Shown here in pieces: positions 1 through 6,934 of a stretch of DNA of 6,949 bases; positions within the stretch are counted from its first letter, which is position 1; every line of letters begins with the position of its first letter. The translations under genes were made by a program, and so were the position numbers. This DNA is from UBA7803 sp041686955 (GTDB lineage Bacteria > Pseudomonadota > Gammaproteobacteria > Pseudomonadales > Azotimanducaceae), in contig JAWLCV010000130.1 of assembly GCA_041686955.1 (NCBI GenBank), positions 1-6,949 on the forward strand, in the 5' to 3' direction. A model generated the notes under the pieces. The model saw only the letters and a program-made list of their open reading frames with translations, made no database searches and was not told the DNA's origin.

Positions 1-250
1 CAACACCGCGCGCATGGAAGCCCTGGAGCTGGACAACCTCATGGAGGTGGCCGAGTGCACGGCCATCGCGGCGGAAGCGCGCAAGGAGAGCCGCGGCGCC
101 CATGCCCGGGAAGATTATCAGGTGCGGGACGACGAGAACTGGCTGTGCCACTCCATCTACGAGCCGGCCACCAAGACCGTGCACAAGCGCCCGGTGAACT
201 TCGCGCCGAGGACCATGGAGGCGTTCCAGCCTACGGAAAGGAAATATTGA
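1..250 (+). CDS. sdhA: Succinate dehydrogenase flavoprotein subunit, 3' end only
   Basis: This is the last 82 codons of the FAD-bearing catalytic subunit of succinate dehydrogenase (complex II), which oxidises succinate to fumarate on the cytoplasmic face of the inner membrane. The gene is cut by the left window edge; base 1 is the last base of a codon, and in-frame codons begin at 2 with no start in view. The C-terminal domain of the fumarate reductase/succinate dehydrogenase flavoprotein family is recognisable from KESRGAHAREDY and RDDENWLCHSIY, which closely match the E. coli SdhA C-terminus. The FAD-binding and active-site regions lie outside the window. The stop is TGA at 248-250. sdhB follows after an unusually wide 144-nt spacer containing an inverted repeat. 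The assignment to SdhA rather than fumarate reductase FrdA rests on this motif match and on the SdhB and SucA neighbours. Confidence 0.96.
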   Translation, partial: NTARMEALELDNLMEVAECTAIAAEARKESRGAHAREDYQVRDDENWLCHSIYEPATKTVHKRPVNFAPRTMEAFQPTERKY

Positions 251-263
251 TTGTCGATCGCCA

Positions 264-363
264 TTCGCTTTCCGCTCTCCGCTATCCGCTGGAGCCCCCC
301 CCCGGTCCAGCCGCTGGCGAAGACTCTCTTGCGGAAAGCGGATAGCGGAAAGCGGACAGCGAA
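264..363. repeat. Inverted repeat of 7-bp units in the sdhA-sdhB spacer
   Basis: The arms at 264-290 and 337-363 are reverse complements at 25 of 27 positions, with mismatches at 270/357 and 277/350. They are separated by a 46-nt loop that contains a 9-C run (295-303) and a small CCAG/CTGG hairpin (307-317). The arms are themselves tandem heptads. On the right they read GCGGAAA (331), GCGGATA (338), GCGGAAA (345) and GCGGACA (352). On the left the complementary units are TTTCCGC (269), TCTCCGC (276) and TATCCGC (283). In the transcript the arms could form a long stem between the sdhA stop and the sdhB ribosome binding site, leaving that site about 20 nt clear. No T-run follows, so it is not a standard terminator. 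No transposase or target duplication is evident. A dispersed intergenic repeat or an mRNA processing or stability element are both possible. Confidence 0.85.
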
Positions 364-381
364 GCAGCGCAGCTTTTATCT

Positions 382-385
382 GGAG
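382..385 (+). promoter_or_regulatory. Ribosome binding site of sdhB
   Basis: GGAG lies 9 nt before the ATG at 395. It supports that start over the in-frame TTG at 251, which would add 48 residues translated from the inverted-repeat spacer and unlike any SdhB N-terminus. Confidence 0.75.
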
Positions 386-394
386 CCTAGATTC

Positions 395-1099
395 ATGCAA
401 GTAAGCGTCTACCGCTACAACCCCGACACCGACGAAGTCCCGCAGATGCGGGAGATGACCGTGGACCTTCCCGAGGGTAAGGATCTCATGGTTCTGGACG
501 TCCTGGAGATGTTGAAGGCACAGGACCCGACCCTGTCCTACCGGCGGTCGTGCCGGGAAGGGGTGTGCGGATCCGACGGCATCAACATGAACGGCAGGAA
601 CGGCCTGGCGTGCATGACGCCGGTGTCCGAGGTGGCCAAGGGCGGCAAGCTCGTGCTGCGGCCGCTGCCGGGCCTGCCGGTGATTCGCGACCTGATCGTC
701 GACATGGAGCAGTTCTACAAGGCGTACGAGAAGATCAAGCCGTTCCTCATCAACGACCAGCCGGCGCCGGCCCAGGAGCGGCTGCAGAGTCCGGAGGACC
801 GGGCCAAGCTCGACGGCCTCTACGAGTGCATTCTCTGCGCCTGCTGCTCGACCTCGTGCCCGTCGTTCTGGTGGAACCCGGACAAGTTCATCGGTCCGGC
901 AGGCCTCTTGCAGGCGTACCGCTTTCTCGCGGACAGCCGGGACACCGCCACCGCCGAGCGCCTCGCCGAGCTGGACGATCCGTTCAGCGTGTTCCGGTGC
1001 CGTGGCATCATGAACTGCGTGGCCGTGTGCCCCAAAGGGCTGAACCCCACCCGGGCGATCGGCAAGATCCGCACGATGCTTCTGCAGCAGGGCACGTGA
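395..1099 (+). CDS. sdhB: Succinate dehydrogenase iron-sulfur subunit
   Basis: The protein is 234 aa (E. coli SdhB has 238). It carries electrons from the SdhA flavin through three iron-sulfur clusters to quinone at the SdhCD membrane anchor. The N-terminal ferredoxin-like domain (about 1-105) has SCREGVCGSDG with [2Fe-2S] ligands C53, C58, D61 and C73; the aspartate in the third position is also found in E. coli SdhB, so it is not a defect. The C-terminal domain has CILCACCSTSCP, giving C145, C148 and C151 for [4Fe-4S] and C155 for [3Fe-4S]. These are completed by RCRGIMNCVAVCP, in which C202 and C208 belong to [3Fe-4S] and C212 to [4Fe-4S]. All expected ligands are present. The ATG at 395 is chosen because of the GGAG upstream and because MQVSVYRYNPD matches typical N-termini. 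No sdhE assembly-factor gene follows before sucA. Confidence 0.97.
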   Translation: MQVSVYRYNPDTDEVPQMREMTVDLPEGKDLMVLDVLEMLKAQDPTLSYRRSCREGVCGSDGINMNGRNGLACMTPVSEVAKGGKLVLRPLPGLPVIRDLIVDMEQFYKAYEKIKPFLINDQPAPAQERLQSPEDRAKLDGLYECILCACCSTSCPSFWWNPDKFIGPAGLLQAYRFLADSRDTATAERLAELDDPFSVFRCRGIMNCVAVCPKGLNPTRAIGKIRTMLLQQGT

Positions 1100-1160
1100 T
1101 CCCCCGTGCGGGGCTCGGGTCCTCTGGTGCGGCGGGGCCGGGCATTCTGGCCGCGCCGTA

Positions 1161-1166
1161 TATACT
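1161..1166 (+). promoter_or_regulatory. Possible -10 element upstream of sucA (weak)
   Basis: TATACT differs from the sigma-70 -10 consensus at one base and sits 28 nt before the sucA ATG, in an AT-richer patch of an otherwise very GC-rich 94-nt spacer. No convincing -35 hexamer lies 16-18 bp upstream and there is no extended -10 TG. It could give sucA some transcription independent of sdh, but the evidence is one short match. Confidence 0.22.
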
Positions 1167-1193
1167 CGTGGGTGTAAACGCGTAGGATCCACC

Positions 1194-4037
1194 ATGCCTG
1201 AATCGTTCATGGAGCGGATGCGTAAGAGCTCGCATCTGGCCGGCAACAACGTCGCCTACATCGAGTCGCTCTACGAGACCTTTCTCGACGACCCCAACCA
1301 GGTACCTGCGGAGTGGCGCGACTACTTCGAGACGTTGCCCCGGGTCGAAGGGGCCGTGAAGAGCGACGTGCCCCACAGCGGCATCATCCAGCACTTCGAA
1401 CGCCTGGGTCGCAATCGCCTGAAGGCACGCCCGGAGCGCGAGAGCACCCTGGTGGAGAGCGCCCACGAGCTCAAGCAGATGCGGGTGCAGGATCTCATCC
1501 ACGCCTACCGGCACCGGGGCCACAAGAAGGCGAACATCGACCCGCTGGGGATGATGGAGCGGCCCTACATGCCGATCCTGGACCTGGCCTACCACCACCT
1601 GTCGCCGGCGGATCTGGAGGAAACCTTCCACACGGGCACCTTCCATTACGGGGCGGGGACGGCCAAGCTGCGGGAGCTGGTCGATGCCCTGGAGCGCACC
1701 TATTGCGACTCCATCGGCTCCGAATACATGCACATCGTCGACGCCAGCGAGCAGCTCTGGGTGCAGCAGCGTCTGGAGTCGGCGCGCGGCCGGCCCAGCT
1801 ACGCGCCGGAGCAGAAGCGCACTATCCTCGAGCGGCTGATCGCCGCGGAAGGACTGGAGAAGTATCTGCACAGCCGCTACCCCGGCACCAAGCGCTTCGG
1901 CCTCGAGGGAGGCGAGAGCTTCATTCCCATGCTCCACGAGCTGTTGCAGCGGCTGGGGAGCCACGGGGTCATCGAGACCGTCATCGGCATGGCGCACCGC
2001 GGCCGGCTGAACGTGCTGGTCAACATTCTGGGCAAGGATCCGTGGGATCTGTTCGACGAGTTCGACGGCAAGCTGCCGGACGAGTCCACCCACGAAGGCA
2101 CCGGGGACGTGAAGTACCACCAGGGTTTCTCCACTAACATCATGACTCCGGGCGGCGAGATGCACCTCGCCCTGGCGTTCAACCCCTCGCATCTGGAGAT
2201 CGTCGGGCCGGTGGTGGAGGGCTCCGTACGGGCCCGCCAGGATCGGCGCCGGGACTACGAGGGCGATCTGGTGGTGCCCATCGTGGTGCATGGCGACGCC
2301 GCGTTCGCGGGTCAGGGCGTGGTGATGGAGACCTTCCAGATGTCCCAGACCCGGGGCTTCCGCACCGGCGGGACCATCCACGTCATCATCAACAACCAGA
2401 TCGGTTTCACCACCCACGAGCAGCAGGACGCGCGCTCCACGGAGTACTGCACCGAGGTGGCGAAGATGGTTCAGGCGCCCATCTTCCACGTCAACGGGGA
2501 CGACCCGGAGGCGGTGCTGTTCGTCACCCAGCTCGCCGCCGATTACCGGATGGAGTTCCGCAAGGACGTGGTCATCGATCTTGTGTGCTACCGGCGGCGC
2601 GGGCACAACGAGGCGGAAGAGCCGATGAAGACTCAGCCGCTCATGTACCGCACGATCCGCTCCCATCCCACCACCCAGGCCATCTACCTCGATTCCCTGG
2701 TGGCGGAAGGCGTGGTGGAACGCGAGGAAGCGGACCGCATGGCGGACGACTACCGCAACACCCTGGAAAGCGGCGGCCACGTGGCCCTTTCCATCGTCAG
2801 CGAGCCGGATACCCAGCTGTTCGTCGACTGGGCACCGTACATCAACAAGGACGTCAGCGAGCCGGCGGACACCCGGGTGCCGCTGCCCGTGGTTCAGGAT
2901 CTGGCCCATCGCCTGGAGGCGCTGCCGGAGGGCTTCGTGCTGCAGCGCCAGGTTCAGAAGATCATGGAGGATCGTCACAAGATGACGGCCGGCGCCATGC
3001 CCATCAACTGGGGCTACGCCGAGGTGATGGCTTACGCGACCCTGGTGCATCAGGGGTTCGGCGTGCGGCTGACGGGCCAGGACACCGGCATCGGCACCTT
3101 TTCCCACCGCCACGCCGTCCTCTACAACCAGAAGAACGGCCAACGCTGGATCGCATTGAATCACCTGCGCGAGGACGTCAATTTCGACATCTACGACTCG
3201 CTTCTGTCCGAGGAGGGCGTGCTCGCCTTCGAGTACGGCTATGCCACCACCACCCCCAACGCGCTGGTGGTCTGGGAAGCCCAGTTCGGCGACTTCGCCA
3301 ACGGCGCTCAGGTGGTGATCGATCAGTTCATCTCCAGCGGCGAGACCAAATGGAAGCGTCTGTGCGGGCTCGTCATGCTGTTGCCTCACGGCTACGAAGG
3401 CGCGGGCCCGGAGCACTCGTCGGCGCGGCTCGAGCGCTTCCTGCAGCTTTCTGCCCAGCACAACATGCAGGTCTGCATTCCCACCACCCCGGCGCAGGTG
3501 TTTCACATGCTGCGCCGCCAGGTGATCCGCCCGGCGCGCAAGCCCCTGGTCGCGCTCACGCCCAAGAGTCTGCTGCGCCACAAGCTGGCCGTGTCCACGC
3601 TCGAGGACCTGTGCGACGGGCACTTCCACGAGGTGATCGGCGAGGTGGACGATCTCGATCCGGCCGACGTGGACCGGCTGGTGCTGTGCAGCGGCAAGGT
3701 CTATTACGAGCTGCTGGAGCGACGCCGGGAGACCGAATGCCGCAACGTGGCCATCATCCGGCTCGAGCAGCTCTACCCCTTCCCGGAGGCGGACCTCGAG
3801 CGGGTGATCGCGCCGTACAAAACGCTCAAGGAGGTCATCTGGTGCCAGGAGGAACCCATGAACCAGGGCGCCTGGTACTCCAGCCAGCACCACATGCGGC
3901 GGGTGATCCTGCGCCACGACGACACCCTTTATCTCAGCTATGCCGGCCGCGAGCCCTTCGCCGCGCCGTCGGGCGGTCATCCTGGAATGCACATCCAGCG
4001 GCAGCAGCGGCTGGTCGAAGAAGCGTTGTTCGGCTGA
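1194..4037 (+). CDS. sucA: 2-oxoglutarate dehydrogenase E1 component
   Basis: This 947-aa thiamine-diphosphate enzyme (E. coli SucA has 933) decarboxylates 2-oxoglutarate and transfers the succinyl group to the lipoyl arm of SucB. The N-terminal segment (about 12-50, SSHLAGNNVAYIESLYETF) is the E1o extension that docks the other complex components. The first transketolase-like domain contains GMAHRGRLNVL with H268, GDVKYHQGFS with H309 (likely matching the E. coli active-site histidines 260 and 298), and a thiamine-diphosphate/Mg motif GDAAFAGQG (D368) to NNQ (N400-N401). GHNEAEEP follows around 470. The pyrimidine-binding and C-terminal domains include GTFSHRHAV (634-642), GYEGAGPEHSSARLE (from 733) and EEPMNQGAWY. 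Ile633 replaces an arginine usual in the GRGTF motif. AGGA at 1184-1187, 6 nt before the ATG, supports the start. sucB begins 32 nt after the stop. Confidence 0.98.
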   Translation: MPESFMERMRKSSHLAGNNVAYIESLYETFLDDPNQVPAEWRDYFETLPRVEGAVKSDVPHSGIIQHFERLGRNRLKARPERESTLVESAHELKQMRVQDLIHAYRHRGHKKANIDPLGMMERPYMPILDLAYHHLSPADLEETFHTGTFHYGAGTAKLRELVDALERTYCDSIGSEYMHIVDASEQLWVQQRLESARGRPSYAPEQKRTILERLIAAEGLEKYLHSRYPGTKRFGLEGGESFIPMLHELLQRLGSHGVIETVIGMAHRGRLNVLVNILGKDPWDLFDEFDGKLPDESTHEGTGDVKYHQGFSTNIMTPGGEMHLALAFNPSHLEIVGPVVEGSVRARQDRRRDYEGDLVVPIVVHGDAAFAGQGVVMETFQMSQTRGFRTGGTIHVIINNQIGFTTHEQQDARSTEYCTEVAKMVQAPIFHVNGDDPEAVLFVTQLAADYRMEFRKDVVIDLVCYRRRGHNEAEEPMKTQPLMYRTIRSHPTTQAIYLDSLVAEGVVEREEADRMADDYRNTLESGGHVALSIVSEPDTQLFVDWAPYINKDVSEPADTRVPLPVVQDLAHRLEALPEGFVLQRQVQKIMEDRHKMTAGAMPINWGYAEVMAYATLVHQGFGVRLTGQDTGIGTFSHRHAVLYNQKNGQRWIALNHLREDVNFDIYDSLLSEEGVLAFEYGYATTTPNALVVWEAQFGDFANGAQVVIDQFISSGETKWKRLCGLVMLLPHGYEGAGPEHSSARLERFLQLSAQHNMQVCIPTTPAQVFHMLRRQVIRPARKPLVALTPKSLLRHKLAVSTLEDLCDGHFHEVIGEVDDLDPADVDRLVLCSGKVYYELLERRRETECRNVAIIRLEQLYPFPEADLERVIAPYKTLKEVIWCQEEPMNQGAWYSSQHHMRRVILRHDDTLYLSYAGREPFAAPSGGHPGMHIQRQQRLVEEALFG

Positions 4038-4069
4038 CGTCGGCCGGCATTGAGCATAAGGACTGATAC

Positions 4070-5476
4070 ATGACCACGGACATCAAGGCGCCGTCGTTTC
4101 CCGAATCCATCAGCGAGGGCACGGTCGCGGCATGGCTGAAGGCGCCGGGCGAGACTGCGCGCCGGGACGAAGTCCTGGTGGAGATCGAGACCGAGAAGGT
4201 GGTGCTGGAAGTGGTGGCCCCCGCCGACGGCACCTTGGTGGAGATCCTGGTGGGCGAGGGGGAGACGGTGCAGAGCGAAGCGGTGGTGGGGCGCTTCGAG
4301 GCCGGCGCAGCGGGCGGCGACAGCGCCCGGTCTCCCGAAACGGCGCGGGAGACCACCGCCCCGGAGGAAGCCGGCTCGCCNNNNNNNNNNNNNNNNNNNN
4401 NNNNNNNNNNNNNNNNNNNNNNNNNNNNNNNNNNNNNNNNNNNNNNNNNNNNNNNNNNNNNNNNNNNNNNNNNNNNNNNNGGCGAGCCCAGCGCCAGCCC
4501 GGCCGCGAGAAAGCTGGCCGAGGAGCGGGGCATCGACATCCGCCGGGTGACGGGCTCCGGCCGGGACGGCCGGGTGACCAAGGAAGACGTGGTGCGGACC
4601 GCCGTGGACGGCGGGCGCCCGCGCGCCGCGGAGCCCGCACCGGGCGGCTCGCCGGCCGGCTCGCCAGCCGACTCGCCGAAAGGCTTGCCGAAAGGCTTGC
4701 CGAAAGGCTTGCCGAAAGGCCAGGCCCCGGGCGAAGCGCCTGCTGCCGGTGAGGCGCTGGCTTATGCCGGCGAGCGGGTGGAGCGGCGGGTGCCCATGAC
4801 CCGGCTGCGGGCCAGCATTGCGCGGCGTCTTGTGGAGGCTCAGCAGACGGCGGCCATGCTCACCACCTTCAACGAGGTGGACATGTCCGCGGTGATGGCG
4901 CTGCGCAAGCGCTATCAGGAGGAGTTCCAGAAGCGACACAATGGCACCCGGCTCGGCTTCATGTCGTTCTTCGTGCGCGCGTCCGTGGAGGCGTTGAAGC
5001 GGTTCCCCGCAGTGAATGCTTCCATCGACGGCAACGACATCGTCTATCACGGGTACTACGACATCGGCGTAGCGGTGAGCACCGACCGGGGATTGGTGGT
5101 GCCGGTGATTCGTGACGCCGATGCCCTGAGCCTCGCCCAGATCGAGGACCAGATCAACGACTACGGCACGCGGGCGCGAGAAGGCAAGCTCGGTATCGAC
5201 GACATGAGCGGCGGTACGTTCACCATTTCCAACGGCGGCATTTTCGGATCGCTCTTGTCCACACCCATTCTGAATCCGCCGCAGACGGCCATCCTCGGCA
5301 TGCACAAGATCGAGGAGCGGCCCGTGGTGGTGGCGGGCGAGATCGTGGTTCGCCCCATGATGTACCTGGCGCTGTCCTACGACCACCGGCTGATCGACGG
5401 GCGCGAGGCCGTGCTGTTTCTCGTGGCCATCAAAGAAATGCTCGAAGACCCGGCCAGAATCCTGTTGGAGCTTTGA
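4070..5476 (+). CDS. sucB: Dihydrolipoyllysine-residue succinyltransferase (2-oxoglutarate dehydrogenase E2)
   Basis: This is the core of the 2-oxoglutarate dehydrogenase complex; it moves the succinyl group from SucA to CoA through its lipoyl arm. A single lipoyl domain (about 1-77) begins with a PSFPESISEG motif typical of E2o and has the lipoylated K43 in ETEKVVLEV. A linker follows that is broken by a 100-N gap. Next come the peripheral E1/E3-binding domain (about 143-178, SPAARKLAEERGIDI to VTKEDVV), a second linker with GSPA/GLPK repeats (193-217), and the catalytic domain (about 239-468) ending with SYDHRLIDG (H439, D443). Numbering treats the gap as exactly 100 nt, which keeps both sides in frame; true length is unknown. 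The 468-aa total exceeds E. coli SucB (405) mainly in the linkers. AAGGA at 4058-4062, 7 nt before the ATG, supports the start. Motifs and neighbours favour E2o over pyruvate dehydrogenase E2. Confidence 0.96.
   Translation: MTTDIKAPSFPESISEGTVAAWLKAPGETARRDEVLVEIETEKVVLEVVAPADGTLVEILVGEGETVQSEAVVGRFEAGAAGGDSARSPETARETTAPEEAGSXXXXXXXXXXXXXXXXXXXXXXXXXXXXXXXXXXGEPSASPAARKLAEERGIDIRRVTGSGRDGRVTKEDVVRTAVDGGRPRAAEPAPGGSPAGSPADSPKGLPKGLPKGLPKGQAPGEAPAAGEALAYAGERVERRVPMTRLRASIARRLVEAQQTAAMLTTFNEVDMSAVMALRKRYQEEFQKRHNGTRLGFMSFFVRASVEALKRFPAVNASIDGNDIVYHGYYDIGVAVSTDRGLVVPVIRDADALSLAQIEDQINDYGTRAREGKLGIDDMSGGTFTISNGGIFGSLLSTPILNPPQTAILGMHKIEERPVVVAGEIVVRPMMYLALSYDHRLIDGREAVLFLVAIKEMLEDPARILLEL
4381..4480. 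other. Assembly gap of 100 N inside sucB
   Basis: Exactly 100 undetermined bases interrupt the linker between the lipoyl domain and the E3-binding domain of sucB. A round 100 is a common scaffolding placeholder, so the real length is probably unknown. Coding sequence resumes in the same frame if 100 is used. Flanking sequence is GC-rich, low-complexity linker rich in Ala, Gly, Glu, Ser and Pro. Confidence 0.97.
4646..4720 (+). repeat. 12-bp in-frame tandem repeat (minisatellite) in the sucB linker
   Basis: There are six consecutive 12-bp units plus the first 3 bp of a seventh. Units begin at 4646, 4658, 4670, 4682, 4694 and 4706. The last three are identical GGCTTGCCGAAA; the first three are diverged (GGCTCGCCGGCC, GGCTCGCCAGCC, GACTCGCCGAAA). 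The period is a multiple of three, so the frame is kept, and the units encode GSPA, GSPA, DSPK, GLPK, GLPK, GLPK. The array lies in the flexible linker between the E3-binding and catalytic domains, where length changes should be tolerated. The identity of the last three copies suggests recent expansion by slippage. Confidence 0.95.
5467..5470 (+). promoter_or_regulatory. Ribosome binding site of lpd, inside the sucB 3' end
   Basis: GGAG lies 8 nt before the ATG at 5479 and overlaps the last sucB codons. It decides for the ATG at 5479 over the in-frame TTG at 5473, which would overlap the sucB stop and have only a 2-nt spacer. The arrangement favours translational coupling of sucB and lpd. Confidence 0.75.
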
Positions 5477-5478
5477 TT

Positions 5479-6918
5479 ATGAGCGACAAGTACGACGTGA
5501 TCGTCATCGGCGCAGGGCCCGCGGGTTACCATGCCGCCATCCGCTGCGCGCAACTCGGCATGAGTACGGCCTGCATAGACAAGTCCCTGGACGGGGACGG
5601 CGTGCCGGTGCTGGGCGGCACGTGTCTGAACTGGGGGTGCATCCCGTCCAAAGCGCTGTTGGACACCTCTCACAAGTACGAGGAGGCCCGGGTCCACCTG
5701 GCCGACGTCGGAATCAAGACCGGGAAGGTGTCCATCGACGTGCCGGCCATGATGGCCAAGAAGGAACAGGTGGTCAAAAAGCTCACCGGCGGCGTGGCTC
5801 AGCTCTTCCAGGGCAACGGCGTCACCTGGCTTCCCGGCAGCGGCAAGCTTTTGGCGGCCCGGCAGGTGGAGTACTCGCCCCACGAGGGCGATACCCGGAC
5901 CCTGCAGGGGGAGCACGTGATCATCGCCGCGGGCTCGGTGCCGGTCCAGATCCCGCCGGCTCCGGTGGACGGAGACATGATCGTGGATTCCACCGGCGCT
6001 CTGGAATTCCAGGAAGTGCCGAAACGGCTCGGGGTCATCGGCGCCGGTATCATCGGTCTCGAGCTCGGCAGCGTCTGGCGCCGGCTCGGCGCGGAGGTGG
6101 TGCTGCTCGAAGCGCTGGACGAGTTTCTGCCCATGGCCGACGAGCGCATCGCCCGGGACAGCCTGAAGATCTTCCGCAAGCAGGGTATGGACATCCGCCT
6201 GGGCTGCCGGGTCACCCGTGCCGAGGTGAAGGGCAAGAAGGTGGAGGTGGCGTATCAGGACAAGGAGGGCGAGCAGACCATCGAGGTGGAGAAGCTCATC
6301 GTCGCGGTGGGGCGCCGTCCGTACACCGAGAACCTGTTGTCGCCGGACTCGGGGGTCAACCTGGACGAGCGCGGCTTTCTCTACGTCAACGACCTGTGCG
6401 CCACGGACGCGCCCAACGTCTACGCGGTGGGCGACGTGGTACGGGGTCCCATGCTGGCCCACAAGGGCATGGAGGAAGGGGTGATGGTCGCCGAGCGCAT
6501 CGCCGGCCAGAAGCCCCTGGTGAACTACGACACGGTGCCGTCGGTGATCTACACCCATCCGGAGGTGGCCTGGGTGGGCCAGACGGAGCAGCAGTTGAAA
6601 GCCAGTGGCGACGCCTATAATGTCGGCAGCTTTCCGTTCTCCGTCAACGGCCGGGCCCTGGCGGCCAACGACACCGAAGGCATGGTGAAGATTCTCGCCG
6701 ATGCGGAAACCGACCGTATCCTCGGCGTGCACGTCCTGGGTCCGCAGGCATCCGAGCTCATCGCTCAGGCGGTCATCGCCATGGAGTTCGACGCCAGCGC
6801 CGAGGATCTGGGGCTTACCATGTTCGCTCATCCGACCCTCTCCGAGGTGGTGCACGAAGCGGCGCTGGGCGTGGCCGGCCACGCCATCCACATGGTCAAT
6901 CGCAAGAAACGCAAGTAG
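5479..6918 (+). CDS. lpd: Dihydrolipoamide dehydrogenase (E3)
   Basis: This 479-aa flavoprotein disulfide reductase reoxidises the dihydrolipoyl arm of SucB and passes electrons through FAD to NAD+. Features in order are the FAD-binding GAGPAG (11-16) and the redox-active disulfide C49/C54 in GGTCLNWGCIPSK. The NAD-binding fold follows with GAGIIGLELGS (188-198), then the second FAD motif YAVGD (315-319). The C-terminal dimerisation domain contains HPTLSE, giving the catalytic pair H451 and E456. Length is normal and all key residues are present. The gene starts 2 nt after the sucB stop and ends with tandem TAG stops (6916-6921). Lying between sucB and sucC, as lpdG does in pseudomonads, it probably mainly serves the 2-oxoglutarate complex. 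It may also supply pyruvate dehydrogenase or glycine cleavage if the genome has no other E3. The chosen ATG gives MSDKYDVIVIGAGPAG, a typical E3 start. Confidence 0.98.
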   Translation: MSDKYDVIVIGAGPAGYHAAIRCAQLGMSTACIDKSLDGDGVPVLGGTCLNWGCIPSKALLDTSHKYEEARVHLADVGIKTGKVSIDVPAMMAKKEQVVKKLTGGVAQLFQGNGVTWLPGSGKLLAARQVEYSPHEGDTRTLQGEHVIIAAGSVPVQIPPAPVDGDMIVDSTGALEFQEVPKRLGVIGAGIIGLELGSVWRRLGAEVVLLEALDEFLPMADERIARDSLKIFRKQGMDIRLGCRVTRAEVKGKKVEVAYQDKEGEQTIEVEKLIVAVGRRPYTENLLSPDSGVNLDERGFLYVNDLCATDAPNVYAVGDVVRGPMLAHKGMEEGVMVAERIAGQKPLVNYDTVPSVIYTHPEVAWVGQTEQQLKASGDAYNVGSFPFSVNGRALAANDTEGMVKILADAETDRILGVHVLGPQASELIAQAVIAMEFDASAEDLGLTMFAHPTLSEVVHEAALGVAGHAIHMVNRKKRK

Positions 6919-6934
6919 TAGAAACGGGAACCAC

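Noticed and set aside
251..394. N-terminal extension of SdhB from a TTG at 251
   Set aside because: The extra 48 residues are translated from the inverted-repeat spacer and look like no SdhB. The ATG at 395 has a good ribosome binding site and gives the normal family length.
553..615. Apparent missing cysteine ligand in the SdhB [2Fe-2S] motif (Asp61 in place of Cys)
   Set aside because: E. coli SdhB also has aspartate as the third ligand, so this is a known family variant and not a loss.
1092..1113. Terminator after sdhB, from GCACG/CGTGC (1092-1096, 1105-1109) or CCCC/GGGG (1102-1105, 1110-1113) hairpins
   Set aside because: The stems are only 4-5 bp, mutually exclusive, overlap the stop codon and have no T-run, so they do not resemble an intrinsic terminator.
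1008..3992. A 994-codon open frame on the - strand opposite sucA, running into sdhB
   Set aside because: Across sucA its codons are exactly in register with the sense codons, so an antisense stop needs a sense TTA, CTA or TCA codon, which this high-GC gene avoids. The product is His/Val/Arg/Leu-rich with no recognisable domain. It is a shadow of sucA.
2585..4066. A 493-codon + strand open frame overlapping sucA in another frame
   Set aside because: Its translation is Arg/Gly/Ala/Pro-rich, typical of an off-frame reading of GC-rich coding DNA. sucA is intact in its own frame, so there is no frameshift or second gene.
3977..5386. A long - strand open frame opposite sucB, spanning the gap
   Set aside because: It is in codon register with sucB and stays open for the same reason (no sense TTA, CTA or TCA). 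It also includes unknown residues from the N gap and repeats mirrored from the sucB minisatellite.
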